Assembly: GCA_019510125.1 (NCBI GenBank)
Contig: JAEKKX010000006.1
Location: forward strand, 372,001 to 436,000
DNA length: 64,000 bases
Origin: Lysobacterales bacterium
GTDB taxonomy: Bacteria; Pseudomonadota; Gammaproteobacteria; Xanthomonadales; Xanthomonadaceae
Reading direction: 5' to 3'
Below, in pieces: positions 1-7,669 of this stretch. Each line of letters starts with the position of its first letter. Within the stretch, counting starts at the first letter, position 1. A program made the translations under genes and the position numbers. The notes under the pieces are model-generated. The model was given only the letters and a program-made list of their open reading frames with translations, searched no databases and had not been told where the DNA came from.

Positions 1-701
1 AACACGTTGGCCATCCACTGCAGCCCGAACCGCGCGGAGAGGTAGACCACCGTCCAGCCGCGCAGCACCGAGACCGCCACCTGGATCACGACCAGCATCG
101 CGAAACCGATGCCGAGCACGGTCAGCAGCGACGCGTCGGCCGAGACCAGCACCTGGTCCACGACCCACTGCATGTAGAACGGGGTCGCGAGCACGAATAC
201 CTGCAGCGCGAGCGACAGCGTCAGCAGCAGCGCCAGCGCGCGCCAGAACCCGCGCACGGGCCCGGTCAGCTTGCGCAGGCTCACCGCTTCGCGGCGCGCG
301 TCCGGGGTGAATTCCTGGCCGGGCTCCAGTTCCAGCGCGACGCCGGTGAAGTGGCGCGAGACCTCGGCGATCGGCAGCGTCCGTCGCCCGAGCGCGGGGT
401 CGAGCACGACCACGCTGTCGCGGCGCACACTTTCGAGGACCACGAAATGGTTGAGGTCCCAGTGCAGGATCGCGGGCGTGTCCAGCCGCGACAGGCCTTC
501 CAGTTCCAGGCGCAGGGCGCGACCGTGCAGGCCGAGCTTGCCGGCGATGTCGATCAACTGGCTCAGGCGCAGGCCCTTGAGCGACATCGGGAACCGGCGC
601 CGCATCTCCGGCATGCCGATCTCCAGCCCGTGGTGCGCGGCGACCATCGCCAGGCACGCGAGCCCGCACTCGGAGGCCTCGGTCTGCACGACGCCCCGCA
701 T
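1..701 (-). CDS. C39-peptidase ABC exporter of bacteriocin/RiPP type (partial, C-terminus beyond left edge)
   Basis: About 233 N-terminal residues are visible. Residues 1-130 form a C39 cysteine peptidase domain. The motif QTEASECGLACLAM carries the catalytic Cys, HWDLNHFVVL the His, and VLDPALGRR the Asp. A basic linker follows, then the first transmembrane helices of the exporter domain from about residue 150. Such proteins cut a double-glycine leader from a peptide and export the core across the inner membrane. The ATPase domain lies outside the window. An in-frame TGA, which is also the stop of the ATP-grasp gene, lies 57 nt upstream, and the ATG at 701 is the only plausible start, though it has no clear ribosome-binding site. 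The adjacent ligase and HlyD adaptor indicate a dedicated peptide secretion system. Confidence 0.9.
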   Translation of the reverse strand, partial: MRGVVQTEASECGLACLAMVAAHHGLEIGMPEMRRRFPMSLKGLRLSQLIDIAGKLGLHGRALRLELEGLSRLDTPAILHWDLNHFVVLESVRRDSVVVLDPALGRRTLPIAEVSRHFTGVALELEPGQEFTPDARREAVSLRKLTGPVRGFWRALALLLTLSLALQVFVLATPFYMQWVVDQVLVSADASLLTVLGIGFAMLVVIQVAVSVLRGWTVVYLSARFGLQWMANV

Positions 702-755
702 CAGGCGGCCCCGCGGCGGGCGGGCGCGGCGACGGCCGCGGGCAGGGAGGTCGCG

Positions 756-1796
756 TCAGGCATGGGCGGATTCCGCCTCCGCCGTCGGCGTCGTGGCCGT
801 CGCGGTCGAGAACAGCCTGCGCCGGAACGCGGCCGCGAACTCGCGGGTGAGCGCGCCGTCCACGATCTCGTCCAGCCAGCCCCAGGCGCCGTCCTGGTTG
901 CATTCCAGGAACCAGGCGTCGCCGTCGGGATCGACCACGATGTCGACGCTGCCGGAGAACAGGCCCATCGCCGCCATGTAGGCGCGGAGCCGGTCCACCA
1001 GCGCGTTGTCGATGCCGCAGGGCTTGTAGTCGAGCAGGTGGACGCCCTTGCGCCAGTCGACGGTCGAGGACTGCAGCGCCTGCGAATCGATCCGGAACGC
1101 GTGCGGCTTGCCGTCGATCATCACCACCCGCAGTTCGTGGTCCTTGCGGATCTCGTGCTGGAAGACGTGCGGGCAGTAGCCGATGTCGCCGTCCTCGGCG
1201 CCGGACAGCGCCGCTTCGGAGACGCGCATGGTCATGATGTTGAAGGGCACGCTGCCGCCGGAGGGACCGGGCGCGACCTTGCCCGCGCTGAGCGACTTGA
1301 GGATCAGCCCGGACGGCGCGTCGCGCATCAGCGCCAGCGCGGCCGCCTTGTCGGTGGTGACCAGGGTCATCGGCACCTTCAGGCCGACGCCGGACGCGAC
1401 GATCTGCTGGTAGGGCTTGAGCAGGCAGCGCTTGGCGTCGAACGAATTGACCACCCGGTCGCCGTACAGGCAGGAGACGAGCTGGTACAGCGCGCGCCAT
1501 TCGCGCGCCACGAAGCTGGTGACGCTCGGGTCGTCGCCTTTGACGTAGACCGTGGTGCCCGGAATGATCTTGCTGCGATCCCAGATCAGCAGCCGGTCGG
1601 GCAGCGGGACGCCGCCGACCGACAGCCCGGTCCTGCCGGCGCCGTCGACGGTCAGCGAAACCCGGACGTCGTCGCGATAGTCGAGCACTTCGACCCGGAG
1701 GTCGCCGCCGCGCGCCATCTCGTCGGCCACGCGCTCGACGTGCGGGTCGGCCCGGGTGCCCAGGATCACGAAGGCGTGGTCGCGCTGGCTGTTCAT
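756..1796 (-). CDS. Graspetide (microviridin)-type ATP-grasp ligase
   Basis: A 346-residue protein resembling the MvdC/MvdD family, whose members form ester or amide side-chain crosslinks in RiPP precursors. The central segment FQHEIRKDHELRVVMIDGKP, followed by RIDSQ and DWR, matches the family pattern of a basic/acidic ATP-grasp strand. The C-terminal ECNQDGAWGWLDE is the metal/ATP-binding strand, close to the E-x-N-x-x-G-x-W-x-W-L pattern of MvdD-like enzymes. I chose the ATG at 1796 because GAGGA lies just upstream; the ATG at 1820 would add 8 residues. It stands between an HlyD adaptor and a C39 exporter, which fits peptide maturation rather than RimK or glutathione roles. No precursor peptide is visible in the window, so the substrate is unknown. 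Confidence 0.75.
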   Translation of the reverse strand: MNSQRDHAFVILGTRADPHVERVADEMARGGDLRVEVLDYRDDVRVSLTVDGAGRTGLSVGGVPLPDRLLIWDRSKIIPGTTVYVKGDDPSVTSFVAREWRALYQLVSCLYGDRVVNSFDAKRCLLKPYQQIVASGVGLKVPMTLVTTDKAAALALMRDAPSGLILKSLSAGKVAPGPSGGSVPFNIMTMRVSEAALSGAEDGDIGYCPHVFQHEIRKDHELRVVMIDGKPHAFRIDSQALQSSTVDWRKGVHLLDYKPCGIDNALVDRLRAYMAAMGLFSGSVDIVVDPDGDAWFLECNQDGAWGWLDEIVDGALTREFAAAFRRRLFSTATATTPTAEAESAHA

Positions 1797-1902
1797 TCCG
1801 TTGTCCTCGTCATGGTCCATTCAAAGCGTTGCCCGGCCCGCGCGCGCAGATGGCAGCGACGCGGCGACGCGGCGTGCGGGGGGCGTCCGGTGCGCGCGGA
1901 CG

Positions 1903-3162
1903 TCAGTCACCGAGGTTCCCCGACAGCGACTGCAGCGGATCGAGCACCCATTCCCAGAGCATCCGGCGCTCGCCCAGGATGTCCGCCTCCAGCAGCATGC
2001 CGGCGCGCAGGCGCTGCCGGGCGCCCTTGATCGCGATGTCCTGGCGATCGATGTCCACGCTCACCAGGTAGTACGGCTCGTCCTCGCCGCCGCCGGGGAG
2101 GCCGGACGCGACCGAACGATCGATCACGCTGCGGCCCACCTGCGCGACGCGGCCGCGGTGGTGGCCGAATTTCTGGTACGGGTAGGCCTGGTAGCGGATC
2201 AGCACCGGGTCGCCCTCGTGGATGAAGCCGATCGCGCGGCTGGGCACCAGCAACTGCGCCTGCAGCCTGCCGTCGCCGGGGATTACGCTCATCACCGCCT
2301 GGCCTTCGCGGACCGGTTCGCCGGCCTTGAGCACCTGGCCGGCGATCCCGCCCGCCACCGGCGCGACCAGCGCGATCGCGCTCGCGGCGTGGGTCTGCAC
2401 GGTTTCCTGCTGCAGCTCGGCGCGCTCGCGCGCGAAATCGGCGCGGGTGCGCGCCAGCACCGAGCGGGTTTCCTCGCGGCGCTGGCGCAGGTCCGCGATC
2501 TGGCGGCCGAAGTCGATCGCCTGCCGCTGCATCTGCCGCAGCGCGAGGGTCTGCTCGATCACCGCGCCCTGCTGCTGCTTGACCTGCAGCTCGCCGACGT
2601 AGCGCTGCTCGAGCAGCGCTTCGTAGCGGCCGAGCGCTTCCCTGGCGAGCGCGACCTGCTGTTGGCGCAGGGAAATCTCGCCGTCGAGCTGCGCCGCCTG
2701 GCTGGAGAGGAACGCGAGCTGCTGGTCGAGGCCCTGCAACTGCGAGGACACTTCGGCATCGCGCGCGTGGCCGGAGGATTCGAGGCTTTCCGCGCGCGTG
2801 CGCAGCCGTGCGCGCAGGGCGGTCGAGGTGTCGCCGTCCTCCGGCGTGGCGCGCGGCACCTGCACGATCGCGAGCACGTCGCCGGCGGCGACCCGGCCGC
2901 CTTCGGCGACGTTCACCCGCGCCAGCGTGCCGGTCGCGGGCGAGACCACGGTGGCGAGGCCGCGCACCGGCACCAGTTGGCCGGTCACCCGGTTGCGCCG
3001 GGTGTAGCTGCCGAACACGAGGAACAGGATCACCGCCAGCGCGATCGCCGCGGCGCAGGCCGCGAGCACCCAGGTGCGCACGGGCTGGATCAGCGAGATC
3101 TGTCCGAACCGGCCGTCCTTCTGCTCATCCAGCACTTCTTGTCGGAAGAGCGATTGCGTCAC
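1903..3162 (-). CDS. HlyD-family periplasmic adaptor of the peptide exporter
   Basis: A 419-residue membrane-fusion protein. A short cytoplasmic N-terminus is followed by one transmembrane helix (about residues 29-50, TWVLAACAAAIALAVILFLV). Next come a lipoyl/beta-barrel half, a long alpha-helical coiled-coil hairpin rich in Gln and Arg (about 115-270), and the second lipoyl and beta-barrel half. It should link the C39 ABC exporter to an outer-membrane channel, like CvaA or LcnD adaptors; no TolC gene is in view. The start is GTG at 3162, with AGGGAGCGA upstream. It is the first gene of the three-gene set, and an in-frame ATG does not occur near the conserved N-terminus. Function is secure at family level; the cargo is inferred from the neighbours. 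Confidence 0.88.
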   Translation of the reverse strand: MTQSLFRQEVLDEQKDGRFGQISLIQPVRTWVLAACAAAIALAVILFLVFGSYTRRNRVTGQLVPVRGLATVVSPATGTLARVNVAEGGRVAAGDVLAIVQVPRATPEDGDTSTALRARLRTRAESLESSGHARDAEVSSQLQGLDQQLAFLSSQAAQLDGEISLRQQQVALAREALGRYEALLEQRYVGELQVKQQQGAVIEQTLALRQMQRQAIDFGRQIADLRQRREETRSVLARTRADFARERAELQQETVQTHAASAIALVAPVAGGIAGQVLKAGEPVREGQAVMSVIPGDGRLQAQLLVPSRAIGFIHEGDPVLIRYQAYPYQKFGHHRGRVAQVGRSVIDRSVASGLPGGGEDEPYYLVSVDIDRQDIAIKGARQRLRAGMLLEADILGERRMLWEWVLDPLQSLSGNLGD

Positions 3163-3547
3163 CCATTCGCTCCCTGGGCCATCCTGTCCTTCATTACTCC
3201 GTGCCGACTCCCTGTCTGATCGCGGTCCCGAGCGCTGCGGCGGCATCGGCGCCGTCGCCACGCGCGGACCCGTGCGATGCGGTCCGTTTCCGTGATATCG
3301 GCCCGCGGAGGGCCTGCTGATCGATTCTAGCAGGGGTTTTCCGGCAGGGGTCGGGCAGGCCGGGACGGGTCTCGCGGAGGCGCCTTCCGGCACCGGTGTG
3401 CTGCAGTGCAACGATCCGGTCCACGCCTCCGTGCAGGCCGGGATCACGCTTCGGACGACGGGGTATGATCGATGGCGACCGTGCTTCCGCACCTGCGCAT
3501 CCGCGTGCGCCGGCCGGCCATGATCCGCGCCACTGGAGGAGTTCGTC
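3163..3547. promoter_or_regulatory. Divergent intergenic region between exporter operon and EreA/ChaN-like gene
   Basis: No convincing gene is seen in these 385 bases. On the minus strand a TAGAAT (rc of 3324-3329) could be the -10 box for the HlyD/ATP-grasp/exporter genes. On the plus strand TATGAT at 3464-3469 could be the -10 box for the gene at 3548. I searched the minus strand for a short precursor gene. The only small frame directly ahead of HlyD encodes 11 residues with no core-like Thr/Asp/Glu pattern. Confidence 0.45.
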
Positions 3548-4765
3548 GTGAAAGGACGCCAGCCGCCGGCTGACGATCGCGCATCCGCAATCGCCCGGCC
3601 GGACCAGGGTCTCGCGTCGGCCGTCGCGTCGGCCCTCACGCTGGGGGTCTCGCTGGCGACCGTCGCGAGCGGCGTCGCGCGGGCGGACCCGCTGGCCGAC
3701 GGCGCGGACCCGCTGGCGCACAACCGTCCCTGGCAGGCGCTGGTGGAAATGGGCGAAACACCCGCCAATCCGCAGATGGCCGCCCAGGTGGCGACCTTCC
3801 TGGGCCGGGAGCGGGCCGCCTGCGCCGCTGCCCCGTCCCGCGTCCCGCGCCTGCCGCCGGACGCCGAGTATCGCGATGCGCTGGACGTGATCGACGGCCT
3901 GGCCCGCGACGCGCGCGTGGTGATGCTCAACGAATCGCACGACAGGCGCGCCCACCGGGTGTTCCTCGGTCGCCTGATCGAACGGCTGGATGCGCTCGGT
4001 TTCGATGCGCTCGCGGCGGAGACCTTCGCCCCCGCCGCGCCGGCCACGCTGGCGGACGGCGTGCCCGACGCGGCCACCGGCTTCTACACCGCCGATCCCG
4101 CCTTCGCGGACGCGCTGCGGCGCGCGCACGCGCTGGGCTGGCAGTTCGTGCCCTACGAATCGCAGGTCGGCATGGCGCGCGAGACCCGCGAAACCGCGCA
4201 GGCCGAGGCCCTGGCCGCGTGGATCGAGGCGCATCCCGGTCGCCGGCTGCTGGTGTACGCCGGCGGCTCGCACATTTCCCGGGACCCGGCCGAAGGCTGG
4301 ATGGCGGCGCGATTCGTCGCCCGCACCGGGATCGTGCCGCTGGCGATCGCGCAGGGCGCGACCGCGTGCCCGGACAGCGCCGGCGACTGGCCGATCGACG
4401 CGCCGTCGCCGGTCGTGGCGATGCGCGGCGACGCGCCGATGCGTCCCGGGCCGGTCGATCTGGTCGTGCTGCATCCGCCTTCGGCCGTCGCCGCGGCCGA
4501 GGCCGCGCGCGGCGCGCGGGTGGCGGTGTGCGTGGCCGCGCGCGACGAAGCGACGCTGCTGCGCGCGTTCGGCGACGGCGAGGACGATCAGGCGATCGCG
4601 CGCGACCAGGCGGAGGTGCCCGCCGCGGCGACGCGGGTCGAACTGCGCCTGCCGCCGGGGCGCTACCGGATCGCCCGGGAAGATGCGCGCTCACTGGTGA
4701 CCCTGGGCCGGGTGACGGTGGACGAGGCCAACGCCGGCGGCTGCCTGCGCGTCGATCCGCTCTGA
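3548..4765 (+). CDS. Secreted EreA/ChaN-like protein of unknown substrate
   Basis: A 405-residue protein with an N-terminal export signal (hydrophobic stretch about residues 24-45, ending GVARA). The mature part contains VVMLNESHDRRAHRVFLGRL followed by FDALAAETF. This resembles the N-terminal catalytic or ligand-binding core of the EreA/ChaN (erythromycin-esterase and haem-binding) fold, where a Glu-x-x-His motif sits after a beta strand. A second matching segment, LLVYAGGSHISRD, lies near residue 236. The start is GTG at 3548, with GGAGGA 7 nt upstream. Members range from esterases to haem-binding lipoproteins, so no activity is assigned. It is a single gene, read away from the peptide-export locus and converging on dusB. 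Confidence 0.65.
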   Translation: MKGRQPPADDRASAIARPDQGLASAVASALTLGVSLATVASGVARADPLADGADPLAHNRPWQALVEMGETPANPQMAAQVATFLGRERAACAAAPSRVPRLPPDAEYRDALDVIDGLARDARVVMLNESHDRRAHRVFLGRLIERLDALGFDALAAETFAPAAPATLADGVPDAATGFYTADPAFADALRRAHALGWQFVPYESQVGMARETRETAQAEALAAWIEAHPGRRLLVYAGGSHISRDPAEGWMAARFVARTGIVPLAIAQGATACPDSAGDWPIDAPSPVVAMRGDAPMRPGPVDLVVLHPPSAVAAAEAARGARVAVCVAARDEATLLRAFGDGEDDQAIARDQAEVPAAATRVELRLPPGRYRIAREDARSLVTLGRVTVDEANAGGCLRVDPL

Positions 4766-4792
4766 AAGGCCTACGCGTGCGGCCCACGCGCT

Positions 4793-4865
4793 CGGTAGAG
4801 CGGCCTTCAGGCCGCTGCCTCCGGTTTCCCATCGACACGGCAGCGGCCTGAAGGCCGCTCTACCG
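4793..4865. repeat. Perfect 27-bp inverted repeat (REP-like), probable bidirectional terminator
   Basis: Arms 4793-4819 and 4839-4865 are exact reverse complements with a 19-nt loop. Each arm also contains the smaller palindrome GCGGCCTTCAGGCCGC. The element sits between two convergent genes (the one ending at 4765 and dusB ending at 4895), so it can end transcription from both sides, although no T-run is present. The GTAGAGCGGCCTT-type sequence resembles dispersed palindromic repeats of Xanthomonadaceae. Confidence 0.75.
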
Positions 4866-4894
4866 GGCGCCGGCCGCCGGAGACGGAGGCGCGC

Positions 4895-5908
4895 TCAGGC
4901 GGCCGCGTCGAGCGTCGGCGCCACGCCGGCGATCAGCGCATCGAAGTAGTCGCGGGTCAGCCGCAACTGCGCGTCGGCGGTTTCGGCGCGGTTGACCACC
5001 GCGCGGAACGCCTGGCGCTGCTCATCGGTGTGTTCGGGGCGATCCTTCGCGTACCAGCCCAGGTGCTTGCGGGCGATGCGCACGCCCTGCGGCTCGCCGT
5101 AGAACGCGTGCAGGTGTTCGAGGTGGCCGAGGAGGATGTCGCGGACCTCCGCCAGCGTCGGCGGCGGCAGGGTCTCGCCGGTGGCGAGGAAATGCGCGAC
5201 CTCGCGGAAGATCCACGGCCGGCCCTGTGCGGCGCGGCCGATCATCACCGCGTCGCAGCCGGTGATGTCGAGCACCTGCCGGGCCTTCTGCGGCGAATCG
5301 ATGTCGCCGTTGGCGATCACCGGGATGCGCAGTGCGGCCTTGATCGCGGCGATGGTGTCGTACTCGGCGACGCCGGCGTACTGCTGGTCGCGGGTGCGGC
5401 CGTGCACGGCCAACGCGGCGATGCCGCTGTCCTCGGCGATGCGCGCGATCGCCGGCGCGTTGCGCGCGTCGCTGGCCCAGCCGGTGCGGATCTTCAGCGT
5501 CACCGGCACGTCGACCGCATCCACGACGGCGGCGAGGATGCGGCCGACCAGCGCCTCGTCGCGCATCAGCGCCGAGCCGGCCCAGGCGTTGCAGACCTTC
5601 TTCGCCGGGCAGCCCATGTTGATGTCGATGATCTGCGCGCCGTGGTCGACGTTGTAGCGCGCGGCGTCGGCCATCACCGCGGGCACGGTGCCGGCGATCT
5701 GCACGCTGATCGGCGCGGGTTCGCCGGCGTGGTCCATCCGGTGCAGCGACTTGCGGGTGGCCCAGAAGCGCGGATCGGACGTGGTCATCTCCGAGGCCGC
5801 CAGCCCCGCGCCCAGGCGCTTGCACAGTTGCCGGAACGGCTTGTCGGTGACCCCGGCCATCGGGGCCAGGAGCACGCGGGGCTCGATGAGGTGTGGGCCG
5901 ATGCGCAT
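4895..5908 (-). CDS. dusB: tRNA-dihydrouridine synthase B
   Basis: A 337-residue flavoprotein that reduces uridine in the tRNA D-loop using NADPH. The N-terminus MRIGPHL, followed by APMAGVTDKPFR, is the family signature. NMGCPAKKVCNAWAGSAL carries the catalytic Cys, and HGRTRDQQY and NGDI form the FMN/phosphate site. The length fits DusB (about 320-340). I set the start at ATG 5908 because MRIGP matches known DusB N-termini; an in-frame ATG 9 bases further upstream is possible. The fis gene that often follows dusB in other gamma-proteobacteria is absent. It converges on the inverted repeat at 4793-4865. Confidence 0.95.
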   Translation of the reverse strand: MRIGPHLIEPRVLLAPMAGVTDKPFRQLCKRLGAGLAASEMTTSDPRFWATRKSLHRMDHAGEPAPISVQIAGTVPAVMADAARYNVDHGAQIIDINMGCPAKKVCNAWAGSALMRDEALVGRILAAVVDAVDVPVTLKIRTGWASDARNAPAIARIAEDSGIAALAVHGRTRDQQYAGVAEYDTIAAIKAALRIPVIANGDIDSPQKARQVLDITGCDAVMIGRAAQGRPWIFREVAHFLATGETLPPPTLAEVRDILLGHLEHLHAFYGEPQGVRIARKHLGWYAKDRPEHTDEQRQAFRAVVNRAETADAQLRLTRDYFDALIAGVAPTLDAAA

Positions 5909-6128
5909 CGGCGGCATTGTACGGCCGCGGCCGGGGCGGCCCCGGCGCGACGCCGTCAGGATGCGCAAGCGCCGTGCGAAGACGGCGCTTGCGCCAGCGG
6001 CGAACGGCCGGGGCGGGCGGGTCGGCCTGCGGGATGTTTCCGGCGCGTTCCCGGTCTTCCCCCGCGCCTCGCGCAGGGGAAGGTGGCCGGGGGCCTCCCC
6101 GCGCCGGACTGCGGGGGAGGCGCGCGCG

Positions 6129-6464
6129 TCAGGCGGTCTCGTCCTCGACCGTCGCCGTCGGGGCGTTGGCCTTCACCGAGGCGATGCCGTTGTCGCGGCC
6201 GGCCTCGTCGACGTACATCTGGCTGCTGCCGATGACCTGGCTGTTGCCGGCCTTCAGATTGAAATGGAACTTGCCGTTGGCGGCGGTCTTGCGCTCGTAG
6301 CGGGCATCGTCCGGGGCGTTCTTCTTCACCGATTCGATGCCGTTGGTGCAGCCGCCGCGGTCCTTGTAGCCCTCGCTGGTGAGGATCACCTGGCCGTTGC
6401 CGGCCTTGAGGTTGAACTGGAACTCGCCGTTGCTGCGCTTGCTGATGACGAACTTGCCGGCCAT
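6129..6464 (-). CDS. YegP-family (DUF1508) protein, two tandem repeats
   Basis: A 111-residue protein made of two copies of the DUF1508 unit. The pattern GKF-x-I/F-x...FQFNLKAGNGQVI recurs as FHFNLKAGNSQVI, and each copy is followed by NGI-x-SVK-x-NAP. This two-repeat arrangement is the standard YegP architecture. The fold is a small beta-rich domain, and the biochemical role is unknown. GAGGAG lies a few bases before the ATG at 6464. It appears to be a single gene 63 nt downstream of the ribokinase gene on the same strand, so it could be cotranscribed with it. Confidence 0.9.
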   Translation of the reverse strand: MAGKFVISKRSNGEFQFNLKAGNGQVILTSEGYKDRGGCTNGIESVKKNAPDDARYERKTAANGKFHFNLKAGNSQVIGSSQMYVDEAGRDNGIASVKANAPTATVEDETA

Positions 6465-6526
6465 GCGGATCTCCTCGGGACGGGTGGAACCCGGAGGGTA
6501 GCAGCCGCGCCCGGCGGCCGGGGGCG

Positions 6527-7519
6527 TCAAACCGGGAATCGTGCGGCGACCTCCGCCGCGGTGGGCATGGCCGCCGCGGCGCCGGCGCGCTCGGTGGACA
6601 GCGCGGCGTAGCGGTGGGCGGCGCGCAGGTGGGTCGCGAACGGGGCCTCCGGGCGCAGCGCCAGCGCCGCCGCCAGCGCGCCGTTGAAGGCGTCGCCCGC
6701 GCCGGTGGTGTCGACCACTGTCGCGGCTTCGGCCGGCAGCCGGTACCACGCGGTCTCGTCGCCGCGCAGGGCGCCGTCCGCGTGCGAGACGAAGCAGCCG
6801 GCGGCGCCGAGGGTCACCACCACGGTGCCGCCGGGCAGCAGGTCGCGGCACAGCGCGTGCAGCCGGGGCGAGTCGAGGCTGGCGAGGTCGCCGCCGTCGA
6901 TGCGCTGGCCGAGGTGGCGCGCGGCCAGCGCCGCCATCTCGGTCTCGTTCGGGGTGAGCACGTCGGCCAGCGCCAGCAGCTCCCGCGGCAGCGCCACGTT
7001 GGCCGGCGCCGGGTTCAGCATCGCGCAGCGGCCGTGCGCGCGGGCCAGGCGCAGGGCCGCGGCGACCGCCTCAAGCGGCGATTCCAGTTGCGCCAGCACC
7101 ACCGCGACCGATGCCGCGCCGGCGGCCTGCGCTTCGACGAAGCCGGGAGTGAGCGCGGCGTTGGCGCCGGGGCCGACGACGATGCTGTTGCGCCCCTGCG
7201 CGTCGACGAAGATGCCGGCGGTGCCGGTCGGCGCGTCGCTGCGCTGGTCGCGCAGGTCGATGCCGTCGGCGGTCGCCAGCGCGCGCGCCAACTGGCCGCC
7301 GACGTCGTCGCCGAGCGCGCACACGAACGCGGTGGCGGCGCCGCTGCGCGCGGCCGCGGTGGCCTGGTTGAAGCCCTTGCCGCCCGGGCCGCTGGCGTAG
7401 TCGCCGGAGAGGGTGGCGCCGGGGACGGGCAGCGTTTCGCAGCGCCAGACGTGATCGACGTTGAACGAGCCGACGACGACGACCGATGCGGCGGCGGGGG
7501 AAGGAGCGGATGGCGTCAT
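6527..7519 (-). CDS. rbsK: Ribokinase (PfkB family)
   Basis: A 330-residue sugar kinase that phosphorylates ribose at O5 with ATP. Near the N-terminus VVVVGSFNVDHVW and GPGGKGFNQATAAARSG form the substrate-binding PfkB signature 1. Near the C-terminus DTTGAGDAFNGALAAAL is signature 2, with the catalytic base Asp and the anion hole. Length and motif spacing are normal. The gene lies 150 nt downstream of a concentrative nucleoside transporter, so the pair can be read as a salvage unit: nucleosides are imported, cleaved elsewhere, and the ribose is phosphorylated here. Some PfkB members prefer other sugars, so ribose is the likely rather than proven substrate. Confidence 0.85.
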   Translation of the reverse strand: MTPSAPSPAAASVVVVGSFNVDHVWRCETLPVPGATLSGDYASGPGGKGFNQATAAARSGAATAFVCALGDDVGGQLARALATADGIDLRDQRSDAPTGTAGIFVDAQGRNSIVVGPGANAALTPGFVEAQAAGAASVAVVLAQLESPLEAVAAALRLARAHGRCAMLNPAPANVALPRELLALADVLTPNETEMAALAARHLGQRIDGGDLASLDSPRLHALCRDLLPGGTVVVTLGAAGCFVSHADGALRGDETAWYRLPAEAATVVDTTGAGDAFNGALAAALALRPEAPFATHLRAAHRYAALSTERAGAAAAMPTAAEVAARFPV

Positions 7520-7669
7520 TGCGTGGGGATTCCGGGGACGGTGGACGACGACACCTCCGGATCGCTCCGGAGGTGTCGGGGACGTGGAGGCGAACGCGGG
7601 ATGCGGCGGCGCGCGGCCGTCCGCATCCCCGGGCCGGACCGATCGGCGCGACCGATCGGCGCGGGCCGG

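Noticed and set aside
351-2030. Very long plus-strand open frames opposite the ATP-grasp and HlyD genes
   Set aside because: His/Gln/Arg-rich low-complexity translation opposite well-supported genes; a by-product of high GC content. The same applies to many long opposite-strand frames across the window (e.g. 6614-9499, 11961-15164, 22474-25314, 41947-43662, 49835-51946).
3164-3199. Eleven-residue minus-strand frame directly before HlyD, considered as a RiPP precursor
   Set aside because: Too short, no leader, no acidic/hydroxyl core pattern, and it ends at the ribosome-binding/start region of HlyD.
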